Below the pieces are notes generated by a model that saw only the letters and a list, made by a program, of their open reading frames with translations, had not been told where the DNA came from and did not search any database. The translations under genes were made by a program, and so were the position numbers. A stretch of 64,000 bases of DNA from Streptomyces sp. SID12501. Lineage in GTDB: Bacteria; Actinomycetota; Actinomycetes; Streptomycetales; Streptomycetaceae. This document shows positions 1 through 7,727 of the stretch, piece by piece (the first letter of the stretch is position 1; each line of letters starts with the position of its first letter). The stretch spans positions 1-64,000 of the forward strand of contig NZ_JAAGLU010000023.1 in assembly GCF_010550245.1 (NCBI RefSeq). The letters are read 5' to 3'.

Positions 1-68
1 CCCGCCAGAGAGGCGAAGAAGTCATCGAACCAGCCCGCCCACACCTGCACCGCCCGCTCCGTACTCAC
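1..68 (-). CDS. 5' end of a probable IS701-type transposase (partial)
   Basis: Only 22 codons are inside the window; the gene continues past the left edge. It starts at a GTG (complement of 66-68), follows an in-frame TGA, and reads VSTERAVQVW then WFDDFFASL. This resembles the N-terminus of actinobacterial IS701-family DDE transposases, but so short a stretch cannot prove it. It begins just where the reading frame of the IS5-type transposase at 113-676 collapses, so it may belong to an element inserted into that one. Confidence 0.4.
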   Translation of the reverse strand, partial: MSTERAVQVWAGWFDDFFASLA

Positions 69-112
69 GGACAGGTCAACGCATCACACGGCTACCAGAC
101 ACGGACACGAGT

Positions 113-676
113 CACGGCTGTAGTACCAGCAGTTGATGCCGGCCTCGGCGAGAGCGTCGATGATGCCGTGTTCACGTGCGGCCCTGACGTCATGGACGGC
201 ACCGGCCAGGGCTGGTGAAGCCCACAGGAGACGGCCCTTCGGGTCGGCTATGACCTGCACGTTCATGCCGTGTTTCTTGTGTTTGCCCGAGTAGAAGGGC
301 CGGTCGGCGGCGCTCTCCCCCAGCCTTCGGCCGGGAGGTGTCCCCAGTCGATCGGCAGAAGTGTCCCGTCCAGGATCAGGTACGCCTTGATCGACGCGGC
401 CCGTACTGCCTCGGCGAGCGCGGGGGCGAGGGCGGTCAGGAGCTCGACGGCCTCGGTGACGTAGCGGTAGACGGTGGTGGTGCCGATCCCGAAACCGGCC
501 GCCAGCTGGGCATAGGGCTGGCCGTTGCGGAGGTGGGCGAGGGTGAGCAGTGCCTGGCGGCCCGCGCTCAGGTGACGCCATCGGGTGCCGAGAGCCCGCT
601 GGCGTTCCCGCAGGCGGGTGGCAAGGAAGCGGAGGGCAGAGCTGGACACGTCGACGCCGGACAGAAAGACAAGCAT
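113..676 (-). pseudogene. IS5-family transposase, frameshifted and 3'-truncated
   Basis: The N-terminal part starts at ATG 676 and contains the helix-turn-helix typical of IS5-group DDE transposases (YAQLAAGFGIGTTTVYRYV), then the first catalytic aspartate in LILDGTLLPID. The match then moves to another frame at about 300-348 and resumes with RPFYSGKHKKHGMNVQVIAD, the conserved middle of the catalytic domain, running to GIIDALAEAGINCW near 127. The C-terminal third with the last catalytic residues is missing; the frame ends in unrelated codons. The frame change coincides with about 33 extra bases at 313-346. The gene is almost certainly inactive. Confidence 0.75.
313..346. repeat. short palindromic insertion inside the transposase remnant
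   Basis: Between the codons for LLPID and RPFYSG the family normally has only a few residues. Here about 33 extra bases lie between them, rich in C and G tracts around a CCTTCGGCCGGGAGG core that can fold (CTCCC pairing with GGGAG). Its length is not a multiple of three, which explains the frameshift. It resembles short dispersed palindromes common in Streptomyces genomes. That assignment is from memory of such sequences, not from a search. Confidence 0.4.
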
Positions 677-678
677 GC

Positions 679-733
679 GAAGCCCCTGGTGGAGACGATT
701 CTCTTGGTCGAAAACCCATCTACCAGGGGCTTC
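679..733. repeat. 12-bp inverted repeat upstream of the transposase start
   Basis: GAAGCCCCTGGT (679-690) and ACCAGGGGCTTC (722-733) are exact inverted repeats separated by 31 bases. The left arm sits 3 bp upstream of the transposase ATG at 676. It could be the terminal region of the element, or a hairpin that blocks outside transcription from entering the transposase gene. Confidence 0.55.
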
Positions 734-835
734 ACCCGTCTGTCAGGCCAACTGCCCAGCCGACGCACGAGGTTGGAAAAGGCTCAGTGACTCCAGCGCC
801 GGCGAGGTGCCGTAGACCTGCACCTGGGCGCTCGG

Positions 836-1774
836 TCAGCCGTGCGGCACGCCTGCTGTCGGTTTGCCACCTAGGAAGTCCTCCAGGATCTCGGTAAACC
901 GCGCCGGCTGCTCCTCGGCCACGTAATGGCCGCAGTCGTCGAGGACCACCCCGGTGACATCGTCGGCCGCCAGGCGCATCGTCTCGGCGACCATCGCGCC
1001 GCTGTACCGCGCGCCGCCGATGGCGAGCACCGGCAGCGTCAGCCGGGTCTTCTTGCGCTGCTCGTTCTGCGCGATCGTCTCGTCCAGCGCCCGGTAGTAC
1101 GCGAAGCTCGCCCGCAGCCCGCGAGGATCCGCGACGATCGCATCGACGTAGACGTCGACGGCGTACGCGGGGATCGCGTCCGGGGTGGCTGCCTTCTTGG
1201 CGAACTGGTAGCCGAAGGAGAGCTGCTCCCGCCCCCGGACCAGCTCCTCGTTGAGGTCGGTGAGCCGGTTGAAGCCGAAGTGCCAGAGCCGCTGGTTGAC
1301 CGCGGCCGGGCTGAAGACCGACGGAGTCGGCGTGAGACCGGGGATGATCGCGTCGACGACGGCGAGCCGGCCCACCCGCTCGGGGTGATCGGCAGCGAGG
1401 GCGTATCCGGTCCACATGCCGATGTCGTGGCCGACCACGTCGAACCGGTCGTGCCCGAGCGCGGCCATCAGGGCGACCAGATCGGCGGCCAGCGTACCGG
1501 CGTCGTAACCGTCGTCGGGCTTGTCGGAGAGCCCGGCCCCGCGCGAGTCGACGGCGACGACGGTGTGCTCGCGGGCGAGCGCGGGCATCACGTCCCGCCA
1601 GGCGTACCAGGTCTGGGGCCACCCGCCGACCAGCAGCAGCGGCGGGCCGTCCCCGCCGGTGACCGCGTGCAGCCGCAGCCCGTTCAGCTCCACGAGCCGG
1701 CTGGTGAAGACGTCGGTGAACCCGTCGGGCAGCCGCAGCGAACTCAAGCTTGTCGTGCCGTCGGCCGTACTCAT
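836..1774 (-). CDS. alpha/beta-fold hydrolase, epoxide-hydrolase type
   Basis: 312-residue single-domain hydrolase. The nucleophile elbow is VVGHDIGMW, with aspartate as probable nucleophile, as in epoxide hydrolases and haloalkane dehalogenases. The oxyanion loop reads VGGWPQTW instead of the common HGxP. The C-terminal catalytic histidine is in DDCGHYVAEEQP. ATG 1774 (MSTADGTTSL) is chosen because the longer reading frame would translate the operator repeats. The gene is divergent from the TetR gene at 1859 and shares its palindromic operators, so it is probably repressed by it. The substrate cannot be told from sequence. Confidence 0.85.
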   Translation of the reverse strand: MSTADGTTSLSSLRLPDGFTDVFTSRLVELNGLRLHAVTGGDGPPLLLVGGWPQTWYAWRDVMPALAREHTVVAVDSRGAGLSDKPDDGYDAGTLAADLVALMAALGHDRFDVVGHDIGMWTGYALAADHPERVGRLAVVDAIIPGLTPTPSVFSPAAVNQRLWHFGFNRLTDLNEELVRGREQLSFGYQFAKKAATPDAIPAYAVDVYVDAIVADPRGLRASFAYYRALDETIAQNEQRKKTRLTLPVLAIGGARYSGAMVAETMRLAADDVTGVVLDDCGHYVAEEQPARFTEILEDFLGGKPTAGVPHG

Positions 1775-1848
1775 CTTGGAACGATCGGTGCAACTTGTCA
1801 TGCTGGCGACCCTACACATCTTGAAACGATCGGTGCAAGATGTGTAGG
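1772..1848. promoter_or_regulatory. paired TetR operators between hydrolase and tetR
   Basis: CCTACACATCTTG (1811-1823) and CAAGATGTGTAGG (1836-1848) form a perfect 13-bp inverted repeat around a 12-bp spacer containing ACGATCGGT. A second, partial copy (CTTGGAACGATCGGTGCAA, from 1774) overlaps the hydrolase start codon. The repeated CTTGnAACGATCGGTGCAA core in both copies suggests that the neighbouring TetR protein binds twice and controls both divergent genes. Confidence 0.75.
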
Positions 1849-1858
1849 CTGACGAACT

Positions 1859-2470
1859 ATGGCGGGCCGCAAGCAATTCGACGTGGACGAGGCGCTACGA
1901 CGCGCGATGCACGTGTTCTGGCGCTGGGGCTACTCGGAGGCCTCGATCGACCGCCTGACCGAGGGCACGGGCCTGGGCCGGAGCTCGCTCTACGGCACCT
2001 TCGGCGACAAGAGTGCCCTCTTCCGGAAAAGCCTCCAACGGTACGCGCAGACCTACCACCCGCTGTACGACCAGGCATTGTCCGGCCCCCACCCGAGCCC
2101 GAGCGCCGTTGTGGCCGCATACCTGCAGGTCACCCTGAACCGCATCGCCGACCCGACGGTCCCGGACGGCTGCCTGCTCGCGGTGTCGGCAACGCAGTTC
2201 CCGGCCCTCGACGCGGAGGGCCGGGTGATGGTCCGCGCCATGATCGACGGTTTGCGGGCGATGCTGGAGCAGGCGTTGCTGGCGGCGGGGGCCGATGATC
2301 AGGAGGCGGCAGAGCTGGCGTTGTGCACGCTGGCAACGAACAAATCCCTGGCGGTGCTGAGCCGCGCCGGCTTCTCGAACGAAGACCTGGCAACCGTCGC
2401 CGCAGCCGCCGCCCGTATCCCCGGGAGATCACATCCAATCCCCGGGAGCCCGGCACGTCCGTTCGCCTGA
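1859..2470 (+). CDS. TetR-family transcriptional regulator
   Basis: 203 residues. The N-terminal DNA-binding domain is typical of TetR proteins (FDVDEALRRAMHVFWRWGY, then GLGRSSLYGTFGDKSALF as recognition helix and following helix). The rest is the variable ligand-binding and dimerisation domain. The ATG lies 10 bp after the perfect operator palindrome, which fits tight autorepression. The likely target is the divergent hydrolase at 836-1774. The ligand is unknown. The C-terminal tail after about residue 180 is low in complexity. Confidence 0.9.
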   Translation: MAGRKQFDVDEALRRAMHVFWRWGYSEASIDRLTEGTGLGRSSLYGTFGDKSALFRKSLQRYAQTYHPLYDQALSGPHPSPSAVVAAYLQVTLNRIADPTVPDGCLLAVSATQFPALDAEGRVMVRAMIDGLRAMLEQALLAAGADDQEAAELALCTLATNKSLAVLSRAGFSNEDLATVAAAAARIPGRSHPIPGSPARPFA

Positions 2471-2497
2471 CATCTCCGGGCGCGTACCAGCCTGTGT

Positions 2498-2519
2498 GAG
2501 CGCCGACTCATCGGCGCTC
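2498..2519. terminator. hairpin between convergent tetR and CGNR genes
   Basis: GAGCGCCGA (2498-2506) and TCGGCGCTC (2511-2519) form a perfect 9-bp stem with a 4-base loop. The stem ends on the stop codon of the leftward CGNR gene and follows the TetR stop by 28 bp, so it could terminate both transcripts. There is no U-tract, as is usual in Streptomyces. Confidence 0.6.
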
Positions 2520-3037
2520 TACTCGGGCCGTGAGGTCTCCTCCCGGGTCCGGGCCTGGTGCCGGCGGGCTTTGAGCCGGTTCCCGCAGGTCTTCATCGAG
2601 CACCACCGTGCGGTGTTGGCGCGGCTGCGATCCAGAAGGAAGAGGCGGCAGTCAGGGTTCTCGCACGGCCGCAGTCGGCTGGGCATGCGCTCTTTGACGT
2701 CCGCCCACGCGAGCACGAGTTCGACGGCGAGCCTGCGCTCCGGTGGCACCTCCAAGTGCCACTCGATGCCCGACGCGCTGGGCTGCGGGACTTTGCGAAC
2801 GCCCGCGAGGATTCGGCTCAGACGGGGTTCCGCCGCCGTGCCCGCCTCCACCGCCTGGAGCGCGTCCCGGGCGGTGCGCAGCCACCCGCGCTCCTCGTCG
2901 CCGCCGAGACCCCCGTGCTCCCGCGCCCACCTGTCCACCTCGTGGTCGTCACGCCACAGGTCCTGACGTCGGCCATCCGCTACAGGGGTGCTGTTGAGCG
3001 CCTGCATCAGGGCTTGGTCGTTCAGCACGAACCTCAC
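2519..3037 (-). CDS. CGNR zinc-finger protein (ABATE-type)
   Basis: 172 residues. The C-terminal 50 residues carry the defining zinc-ribbon: CENPDC, then about 15 residues later WCSMKTCGNR followed by a basic tail (LKARRHQARTR). The N-terminal part is the stress-response-linked ABATE-like region often paired with CGNR motifs. Such proteins are assumed to bind nucleic acid and act as regulators in actinobacteria, but targets are unknown. It is divergent from the hydrolase at 3139, which it might control. Confidence 0.8.
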   Translation of the reverse strand: MRFVLNDQALMQALNSTPVADGRRQDLWRDDHEVDRWAREHGGLGGDEERGWLRTARDALQAVEAGTAAEPRLSRILAGVRKVPQPSASGIEWHLEVPPERRLAVELVLAWADVKERMPSRLRPCENPDCRLFLLDRSRANTARWCSMKTCGNRLKARRHQARTREETSRPE

Positions 3038-3062
3038 CTCCCATCTAACTCCATCAAGTCGT

Positions 3063-3091
3063 TTGACAGGTTACTCCAGAGGCGGTCTACT
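3063..3091 (+). promoter_or_regulatory. possible sigma-70-type promoter for the 3139 hydrolase
   Basis: A consensus TTGACA (3063-3068) is followed after 17 bp by TCTACT (3086-3091), a fair -10 match. This places transcription start about 40 bp before the hydrolase ATG. It lies between two divergent genes, so a regulator could cover both. Confidence 0.4.
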
Positions 3092-3138
3092 GAACGACGA
3101 CGAGATGTAACCATCAAAAGAGGTTGAAGGGGTTAGTT

Positions 3139-4017
3139 ATGGTTGAGGTCCGCCACCAATACGCGACTGTGCGGGGACACCGCGTCTTCTACCGCGAGGC
3201 AGGATCCCGCGAGGCTCCCACGCTCGTGCTCCTGCACGGATTCCCCTCCAGCTCGCGCATGTTCCGTCACCTCATTCCGGCGCTGGCCGATCGATTCCAC
3301 GTCATCGCCCCCGACCACCTGGGCTTCGGCAACTCCGACGTCCCGCCCGTGGACGCGTTCACCTACACCTTCGACTCCCTGACCGACGTCACCGAAGCCC
3401 TCCTGGCCCAGCTCGATGTCACCCGCTACGCCGTGTACGTCCAGGACTACGGCGCACCCATCGGCTGGCGGCTGGCCCTGCGCACGCCGGACGCGGTCAC
3501 CGCGGTGATCACGCAGAACGGCAACGCCTACGAGGACGGCTTCGTACCGGATTTCTGGAAGCACGTATGGGCGTACTGCGAGAATCCGGGCCCCCAGACC
3601 GAACCTGCCGCCCGCGCTGCCCTCTCCCTCGACGCCATCCGCTGGCAGTACCTGAACGGCGTGGACCGGCCCGAGCTGGTCGACCCCGACACCTGGGCCG
3701 CTGACCACCGTGAGGTCAACCGGCTGGGCCTCGACCTCGTGCAGCTCGCGCTGTTCCGCGACTACGCCAGCAATCCACCGCTCTACCCTCAGGTGCACGC
3801 CTACTTCCGGGAAACCCAGGTTCCTCTCCTCGCGGTCTGGGGCGCAGGCGACGAGATCTTCGGCCCGGACGGAGCACGCGCCTTCGCAAGGGACCTGCCG
3901 GACGCGGAGATCCACCTGGTTCCCGGAGGCGGACACTTCCTGCTCGAAAGCCACCTGGACACTGTGGCCGGGTACATTCGCGGGTTCCTGACGACCGTCA
4001 CCGAATCGCTGGCGTGA
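3139..4017 (+). CDS. alpha/beta hydrolase, haloalkane-dehalogenase/epoxide-hydrolase-like
   Basis: 292 residues from ATG 3139, chosen over an upstream TTG because GAAGGGG lies 6 bp before it. The oxyanion motif is LLHGFPSSS, the nucleophile elbow VYVQDYGAPIGW (Asp nucleophile, as in dehalogenases and epoxide hydrolases), and the catalytic histidine is in VPGGGHFLLESH. A lid with PxxWK-like residues follows the nucleophile. It is distinct from the hydrolase at 836 and not part of an obvious operon. Halide-binding Trp residues cannot be assigned reliably, so the substrate class is open. Confidence 0.85.
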   Translation: MVEVRHQYATVRGHRVFYREAGSREAPTLVLLHGFPSSSRMFRHLIPALADRFHVIAPDHLGFGNSDVPPVDAFTYTFDSLTDVTEALLAQLDVTRYAVYVQDYGAPIGWRLALRTPDAVTAVITQNGNAYEDGFVPDFWKHVWAYCENPGPQTEPAARAALSLDAIRWQYLNGVDRPELVDPDTWAADHREVNRLGLDLVQLALFRDYASNPPLYPQVHAYFRETQVPLLAVWGAGDEIFGPDGARAFARDLPDAEIHLVPGGGHFLLESHLDTVAGYIRGFLTTVTESLA

Positions 4018-4056
4018 AGCCCGTGAAGAGTTCCCGGGGCGGGTGATGGGCTCTTG

Positions 4057-4104
4057 ACGGCCACGGCCACGGCCACGGCCACGGCCACGGCCACGGCCAC
4101 GGCC
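4057..4104. repeat. hexanucleotide tandem repeat, 8 x ACGGCC
   Basis: Eight uninterrupted copies of ACGGCC, 48 bp in all, lie 40 bp after the hydrolase stop. The copies are identical, so the array is young or prone to slippage. It is non-coding. Confidence 0.95.
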
Positions 4105-4163
4105 CAATCTGGGCTGTCCGCCCGCGTTGTAGATCCCAGGGGCGCCGCCATAAGGTCACCTGC

Positions 4164-4526
4164 ATGTCTTTGCGTCTTCGTATGCGTCAAGCACTTCCAG
4201 AAGCGATGCGCGCCCGTGACAAGGTCGCGGTGAGCGCTCTGCGGGCAACACTCGGTGCACTGGACAACGCGGAGGCGGTGCCCGTGGGCGAAGCCGAACT
4301 CCGCGGGGTGGCCCTTGAGTTGTCGCCGGTCGGCGCCGGCACCACCGAAGCGGCGCGGCGCGAGCTGAGCGAGCGCGACGCGGAGGATGTCGTACGCGCG
4401 GAGGTCGCCGAACGGCTGGACGTCGCGGCGCAGTTGACCGCACCCGCGCACGCCGACCGGGCCGCACAACTCCGCGCGGAGGCCGCTGTCCTGCTTCGCT
4501 TCCTCGACGGTCCCGGCACCGCGTAG
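4164..4526 (+). CDS. GatB/YqeY-domain protein
   Basis: 120 residues, nearly all helical and charged, beginning SLRLRMRQALPEAMRARDK. This is the YqeY-type start, related to the tRNA-binding C-terminal domain of GatB. The family normally has about 150 residues and lacks the amidotransferase catalytic part; a role with tRNA is supposed but not shown. The gene stands alone between non-coding stretches. Confidence 0.75.
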   Translation: MSLRLRMRQALPEAMRARDKVAVSALRATLGALDNAEAVPVGEAELRGVALELSPVGAGTTEAARRELSERDAEDVVRAEVAERLDVAAQLTAPAHADRAAQLRAEAAVLLRFLDGPGTA

Positions 4527-4553
4527 AAGACAGCGTGTCTCATTCGGGCGGGC

Positions 4554-4913
4554 ATGAAGTGGGGTGTGGCGTCAGTGGAATTGAAGTCATGGACGCCGTC
4601 GCATCAGGCGGTTGAGTCCAGCGACCACGAAGAGCTGGCCGCGCTTCTTGACACCGGCGCCGACCCGAACGAAGCCTGCTTCGGACTGACGCTGCTAGCG
4701 CACGCCATCGAACTCGAAGGGGATTCGGCGCGACAGTCCGGAGGCCGACTGGATGCGGCGCTCACTGCGATTGTCCTTGCCTACGGTGCTGATCCGACGT
4801 TGGTCTCGCGCAACGGGCAGTCGCCGATGGAAATCGCGAAGGAATACGACCACGCGTCGGCACAGCGCCTGTTGAGGGTTTTCCTGGGGCGAGGCGCTGC
4901 GGGTGAGGCGTGA
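4554..4913 (+). CDS. ankyrin-repeat protein, short
   Basis: About 119 residues with two recognisable ankyrin units: ELAALLDTGADPNEACFGLTLL and IVLAYGADPTLVSRNGQSPMEI (the ADPN and ADP-NGQSPM hallmarks). Such small solitary ankyrin proteins act by protein binding; the partner is unknown. The start is uncertain: ATG 4554 has a weak GGGCGGG ahead, and GTG 4575 is an alternative. Confidence 0.7.
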   Translation: MKWGVASVELKSWTPSHQAVESSDHEELAALLDTGADPNEACFGLTLLAHAIELEGDSARQSGGRLDAALTAIVLAYGADPTLVSRNGQSPMEIAKEYDHASAQRLLRVFLGRGAAGEA

Positions 4914-5087
4914 GCGGCTTGCTCACCGGCGGTCGTCCGTCTTCGGCACGCAGGACACTCAGGCCCTCTGGCTACAGGGCCACAACGAGCCCACAACGGG
5001 TCGGCGGCGGAGCCACAGCTCGACGCGGATCGTCCCTACCATCCGGTGCACAGGGGTACGAATAGCGACCCCGGGTCAGGGGGCGCT

Positions 5088-5603
5088 GTGCAGCCGACAG
5101 TTTCGTGGCCATTGGTCCAGCGCGCCGTCGGCGCTTTCGCGGCCTGTGCCGCCCTGGCCGCAACTTCGGGGTGCACGGTCCCCATTGACGCCGTCACCGG
5201 CATCTCGGTGACCGAGGACGGTCATCTGGTCGGCGTCATGATGGTCTGCGGACATCACATCGACGGCGCGACTCTGTACGTGGCCGGCGCTGACGCCGAC
5301 AAGGATGTGACGGTCGGTTCATGGACCGCCGCCCGGTCGCTCAAGTCCGGTCTCGCGACTTGGACCCTTGATGCGCCCGCCGCCGACTGGACTGCGACCA
5401 CATCTCTCAAATCGCTCACCCCGAAGGCCACTTACAAGCTCTACGGCTGGACCGAGGGCAACTCGTGGTCGGCGAGCAGCGTCTCCTTCACCCTGACCGA
5501 CCGTGACCGGCTCACGCCGGGAATGGTCCGCTACGAGGGCGCCGAATCCACGGTCACCGTCCCGGCGGCGGAGTTCAAGACCAGGGCTTGTGAAGACGGT
5601 TAA
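5088..5603 (+). CDS. probable secreted protein or lipoprotein of unknown function
   Basis: 171 residues from GTG 5088, chosen for the AGGGGG five bases upstream and because it gives a normal signal peptide: a hydrophobic segment (AVGAFAACAALAATSGC) ending in a cysteine that could be lipidated, though the lipobox is imperfect. The remainder is Thr/Ser-rich with Trp-containing strands, suggesting a beta-sandwich domain outside the membrane. Its last 4 bp overlap the convergent DUF397 gene. No family recognised. Confidence 0.65.
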   Translation: MQPTVSWPLVQRAVGAFAACAALAATSGCTVPIDAVTGISVTEDGHLVGVMMVCGHHIDGATLYVAGADADKDVTVGSWTAARSLKSGLATWTLDAPAADWTATTSLKSLTPKATYKLYGWTEGNSWSASSVSFTLTDRDRLTPGMVRYEGAESTVTVPAAEFKTRACEDG

Positions 5604-5788
5604 CGCAGACGGTCGTCTGTGACGGCGGTTCGGAACGTCTCCCAGGTGCTGGGGTGGACGTGGAGGGGCTGACTTGTCGGGGTCTTTGAGTCGCGTATCG
5701 CGATGGTAGTGGGGATGTTGGTGGCTATCTCGACGCACTCGTCCTTGTCGTCGCTGTAGCTGGACTTGCGGAACTGGAAATCGGGCAC
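5600..5788 (-). CDS. DUF397 small protein
   Basis: 62 residues with the DUF397 pattern: FRKSSYSDDKDECVEIA near the start and IAIRDSKTP in the middle. In Streptomyces these small proteins are encoded beside Scr1/WhiJ-type HTH proteins and are thought to work with them, in some cases as a toxin-antitoxin-like or developmental pair. Here it is 3 bp downstream of such an HTH gene on the same strand, so the two are surely co-transcribed. Confidence 0.9.
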   Translation of the reverse strand: MPDFQFRKSSYSDDKDECVEIATNIPTTIAIRDSKTPTSQPLHVHPSTWETFRTAVTDDRLR

Positions 5789-5791
5789 GGC

Positions 5792-6685
5792 TCAGAGATC
5801 CTTGCTGAGGTTGTGGATGAACGAGAGGGATTCTCGTTCATCCAGGGAGCGGGAGGCGATCAACTCGAACAACTCGTCGTACGCCGCCGCTCCTTCCCCG
5901 CCTTCGACCCACGTCTGTTTGAACGCGGCTTCGGAGTAGACGACGTCCATGGCTCCGGGCTCGGCGAACGAGATGATGTTGAACGAACCGTTCAGCCCCT
6001 GGTGCGTGCCGTTGCTGAAGGGAAACACCCGGAGGGTGATGCTCGGCAGGTCGGCGATCTTCGTCAGGTGTTCGAGTTGCCCGCGCGCCGTCTCAACGTC
6101 CCCGGGAAGGTTCCTCAACACGGATTCGTAGAGCACCGTACGTAGGGCGAGTGGCGGATCGTCGGTGAGCCGCTCCTGCCGCGCGAGTCGCGCCGAGATG
6201 AACTCCTCGTCGGGGTCTCGGCGGTGGGCCACTGTCGCAGTGTCGGCGGGGGAACTCCTCAACGCCCGTACGTATGCGGGAGTTTGCAGCAGGCCGGGGA
6301 TGAAGGCAGGCTGCCATGCCCTGATGGCCGTTGCCGCGTTCTCCAGCGCGACGTACTCCTGCATCGTGCCGAGCATCGCGTAGTCGTCCCACCAGCCGCT
6401 TGCCTTGCGTCGCTCGCGGTCGATCCTCGCCAGCTCCAGCAGCCCTCCAACGGTCCCCGGGTCGTGTACGCCGTACAGCTCACACAGGGCCCGGATGTCC
6501 GGGTCGCGCACAGGTACCCAGCCGCCCTCCAGCTTCGCGACCTTCGCCGTCGAAGCGGAGAGCGCCTTCGCGGCCTGCGGCTGGGTGAGGCCGGCGGCCG
6601 TACGAAGCTTGAGGAGTTCGGCTCCAAGTCTGCGTCCCAGAACGCTGGTTGTGCTGTTCCCCTGCCGCGCCTGACTTGCTGTCAC
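5792..6685 (-). CDS. Scr1/WhiJ-type XRE regulator with DUF5753 domain
   Basis: 297 residues. Residues about 18-75 form an XRE helix-turn-helix (LGAELLKLRTAAGLTQPQAA). Residues about 100-285 are the DUF5753 domain (ARLARQERL, LPSITLRVFPFSNG, GGEGAAAYDELFELI). This is the standard architecture of the many WhiJ-like regulators that influence Streptomyces development together with DUF397 partners. It heads the leftward pair with the DUF397 gene and is divergent from the ATP-binding gene at 6877, completing the usual triad. Confidence 0.9.
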   Translation of the reverse strand: MTASQARQGNSTTSVLGRRLGAELLKLRTAAGLTQPQAAKALSASTAKVAKLEGGWVPVRDPDIRALCELYGVHDPGTVGGLLELARIDRERRKASGWWDDYAMLGTMQEYVALENAATAIRAWQPAFIPGLLQTPAYVRALRSSPADTATVAHRRDPDEEFISARLARQERLTDDPPLALRTVLYESVLRNLPGDVETARGQLEHLTKIADLPSITLRVFPFSNGTHQGLNGSFNIISFAEPGAMDVVYSEAAFKQTWVEGGEGAAAYDELFELIASRSLDERESLSFIHNLSKDL

Positions 6686-6876
6686 CTGCTGCTCCTTCGG
6701 TGCTGTGCGCGGTCAGTCTGCTGCGTGTGGGGGCGGGGTGGCAAACACGATCGGTGGATATCTTCCGGGTAGAGGTTGAATGGAGTGATGCCATCCAGCT
6801 ACCTTCCGTTGTGAGCCGATCGCAGAGCGGCACCAGTTGGTGTGGTGCAGCTCGCCCCTGCCCGGAGGTGACCGAC

Positions 6877-7398
6877 ATGGCTGAAGCCGCCGTCCTTGAG
6901 TACGACCGCCTCGACTGCACCCCTTTCCCGAAGAGCGTCACCCTCGCCCGCCATCGCGCCCACCGTCTCCTCGCCGACTGGGGTCACCCCGAACTCGCCT
7001 CCGACACCGCCCTGTTGGTCTCCGAGCTCGGCGGCAACGCCGTACTGCACGGGTGTCTCCGGGACCGTCTCTTCCGAGTCGAGCTCGCACTCACGGAGCA
7101 CGCCGTGCGTGTCAGCGTCTCCGACCCCCGGGGCGAGTTACTGCCGCGTGCGCGCGAAGCTGCCCCCGATGAGATGTTCGGGCGGGGACTGCTGATCGTC
7201 GACGCCGTCTCCGCCCGCTGGGGCGTGACCGAGCTGACCGTCGGCAAGCTCGTCTGGTGTGAGCTGGACGTCTTACGCGGCGCGGATCAGGCGACGAACC
7301 AGCAGGATTCGCACCCTCTGCCTGCCGCCACCCCTGTATCCGCGACCGCCCCCGCGCGTAACCGTGAGCGCCGCCCTGCGGCAGGATGGGCCTCATGA
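6877..7398 (+). CDS. ATP-binding protein, anti-sigma-factor-kinase-like
   Basis: 173 residues. The HATPase_c (GHKL) fold is visible: ALLVSELGGNAVLHG as N-box (the usual VTNA Asn is preserved as GGNA) and GRGLLIVDAVSARWGV as the later G-box. This is the SpoIIAB/RsbW-like group abundant in Streptomyces. ATG 6877 is chosen for GGAGG eight bases upstream. The gene contains two TTA leucine codons, at 7138-7140 and 7273-7275, so translation should depend on the bldA tRNA and be tied to development. It overlaps the next gene by ATGA. Confidence 0.85.
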   Translation: MAEAAVLEYDRLDCTPFPKSVTLARHRAHRLLADWGHPELASDTALLVSELGGNAVLHGCLRDRLFRVELALTEHAVRVSVSDPRGELLPRAREAAPDEMFGRGLLIVDAVSARWGVTELTVGKLVWCELDVLRGADQATNQQDSHPLPAATPVSATAPARNRERRPAAGWAS

Positions 7399-7721
7399 GC
7401 ATCGTAAAGATCAACGTACTCACCGTTCCTGAAGAGCAGCGCGAGGTGCTGGAGAAGCGGTTCGCGTCGCGGGCCGGTGCTGTCGAGGGGTCGGACGGGT
7501 TCGAGTGGTTCGAGCTGCTGCGACCGGTCGAGGGCACCGACAGTTACCTGGTGTACACGCGGTGGCGCAGCGAAGAGGACTTCCAGGCCTGGATGTCGGG
7601 CCCGGCGCAGGCGGCGCACCGCCCCGCGTCCACCGGCGGGGAGCAGCCCAAGCCGGCCTCCTCCGCGTCGACGCTCTGGTCCTTCGAAGTGGTCCAGCAG
7701 GCAGCCCCCAAGCAGGGCTGA
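7395..7721 (+). CDS. antibiotic-biosynthesis-monooxygenase (ABM) domain protein
   Basis: 108 residues of the ABM/HmoA-IsdG dimeric alpha-beta barrel family: MSIVKINVLTVPEEQREVLE, then GFEWFELLRPVE and YLVYTRWRSEEDFQAWM. Members oxidise aromatic substrates or degrade haem; which applies here is not evident. ATG 7395 overlaps the stop of the ATP-binding gene (ATGA), indicating translational coupling to a bldA-dependent gene. An in-frame ATG at 7386 is an alternative start. Confidence 0.85.
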   Translation: MSIVKINVLTVPEEQREVLEKRFASRAGAVEGSDGFEWFELLRPVEGTDSYLVYTRWRSEEDFQAWMSGPAQAAHRPASTGGEQPKPASSASTLWSFEVVQQAAPKQG

Positions 7722-7727
7722 GCCCGC

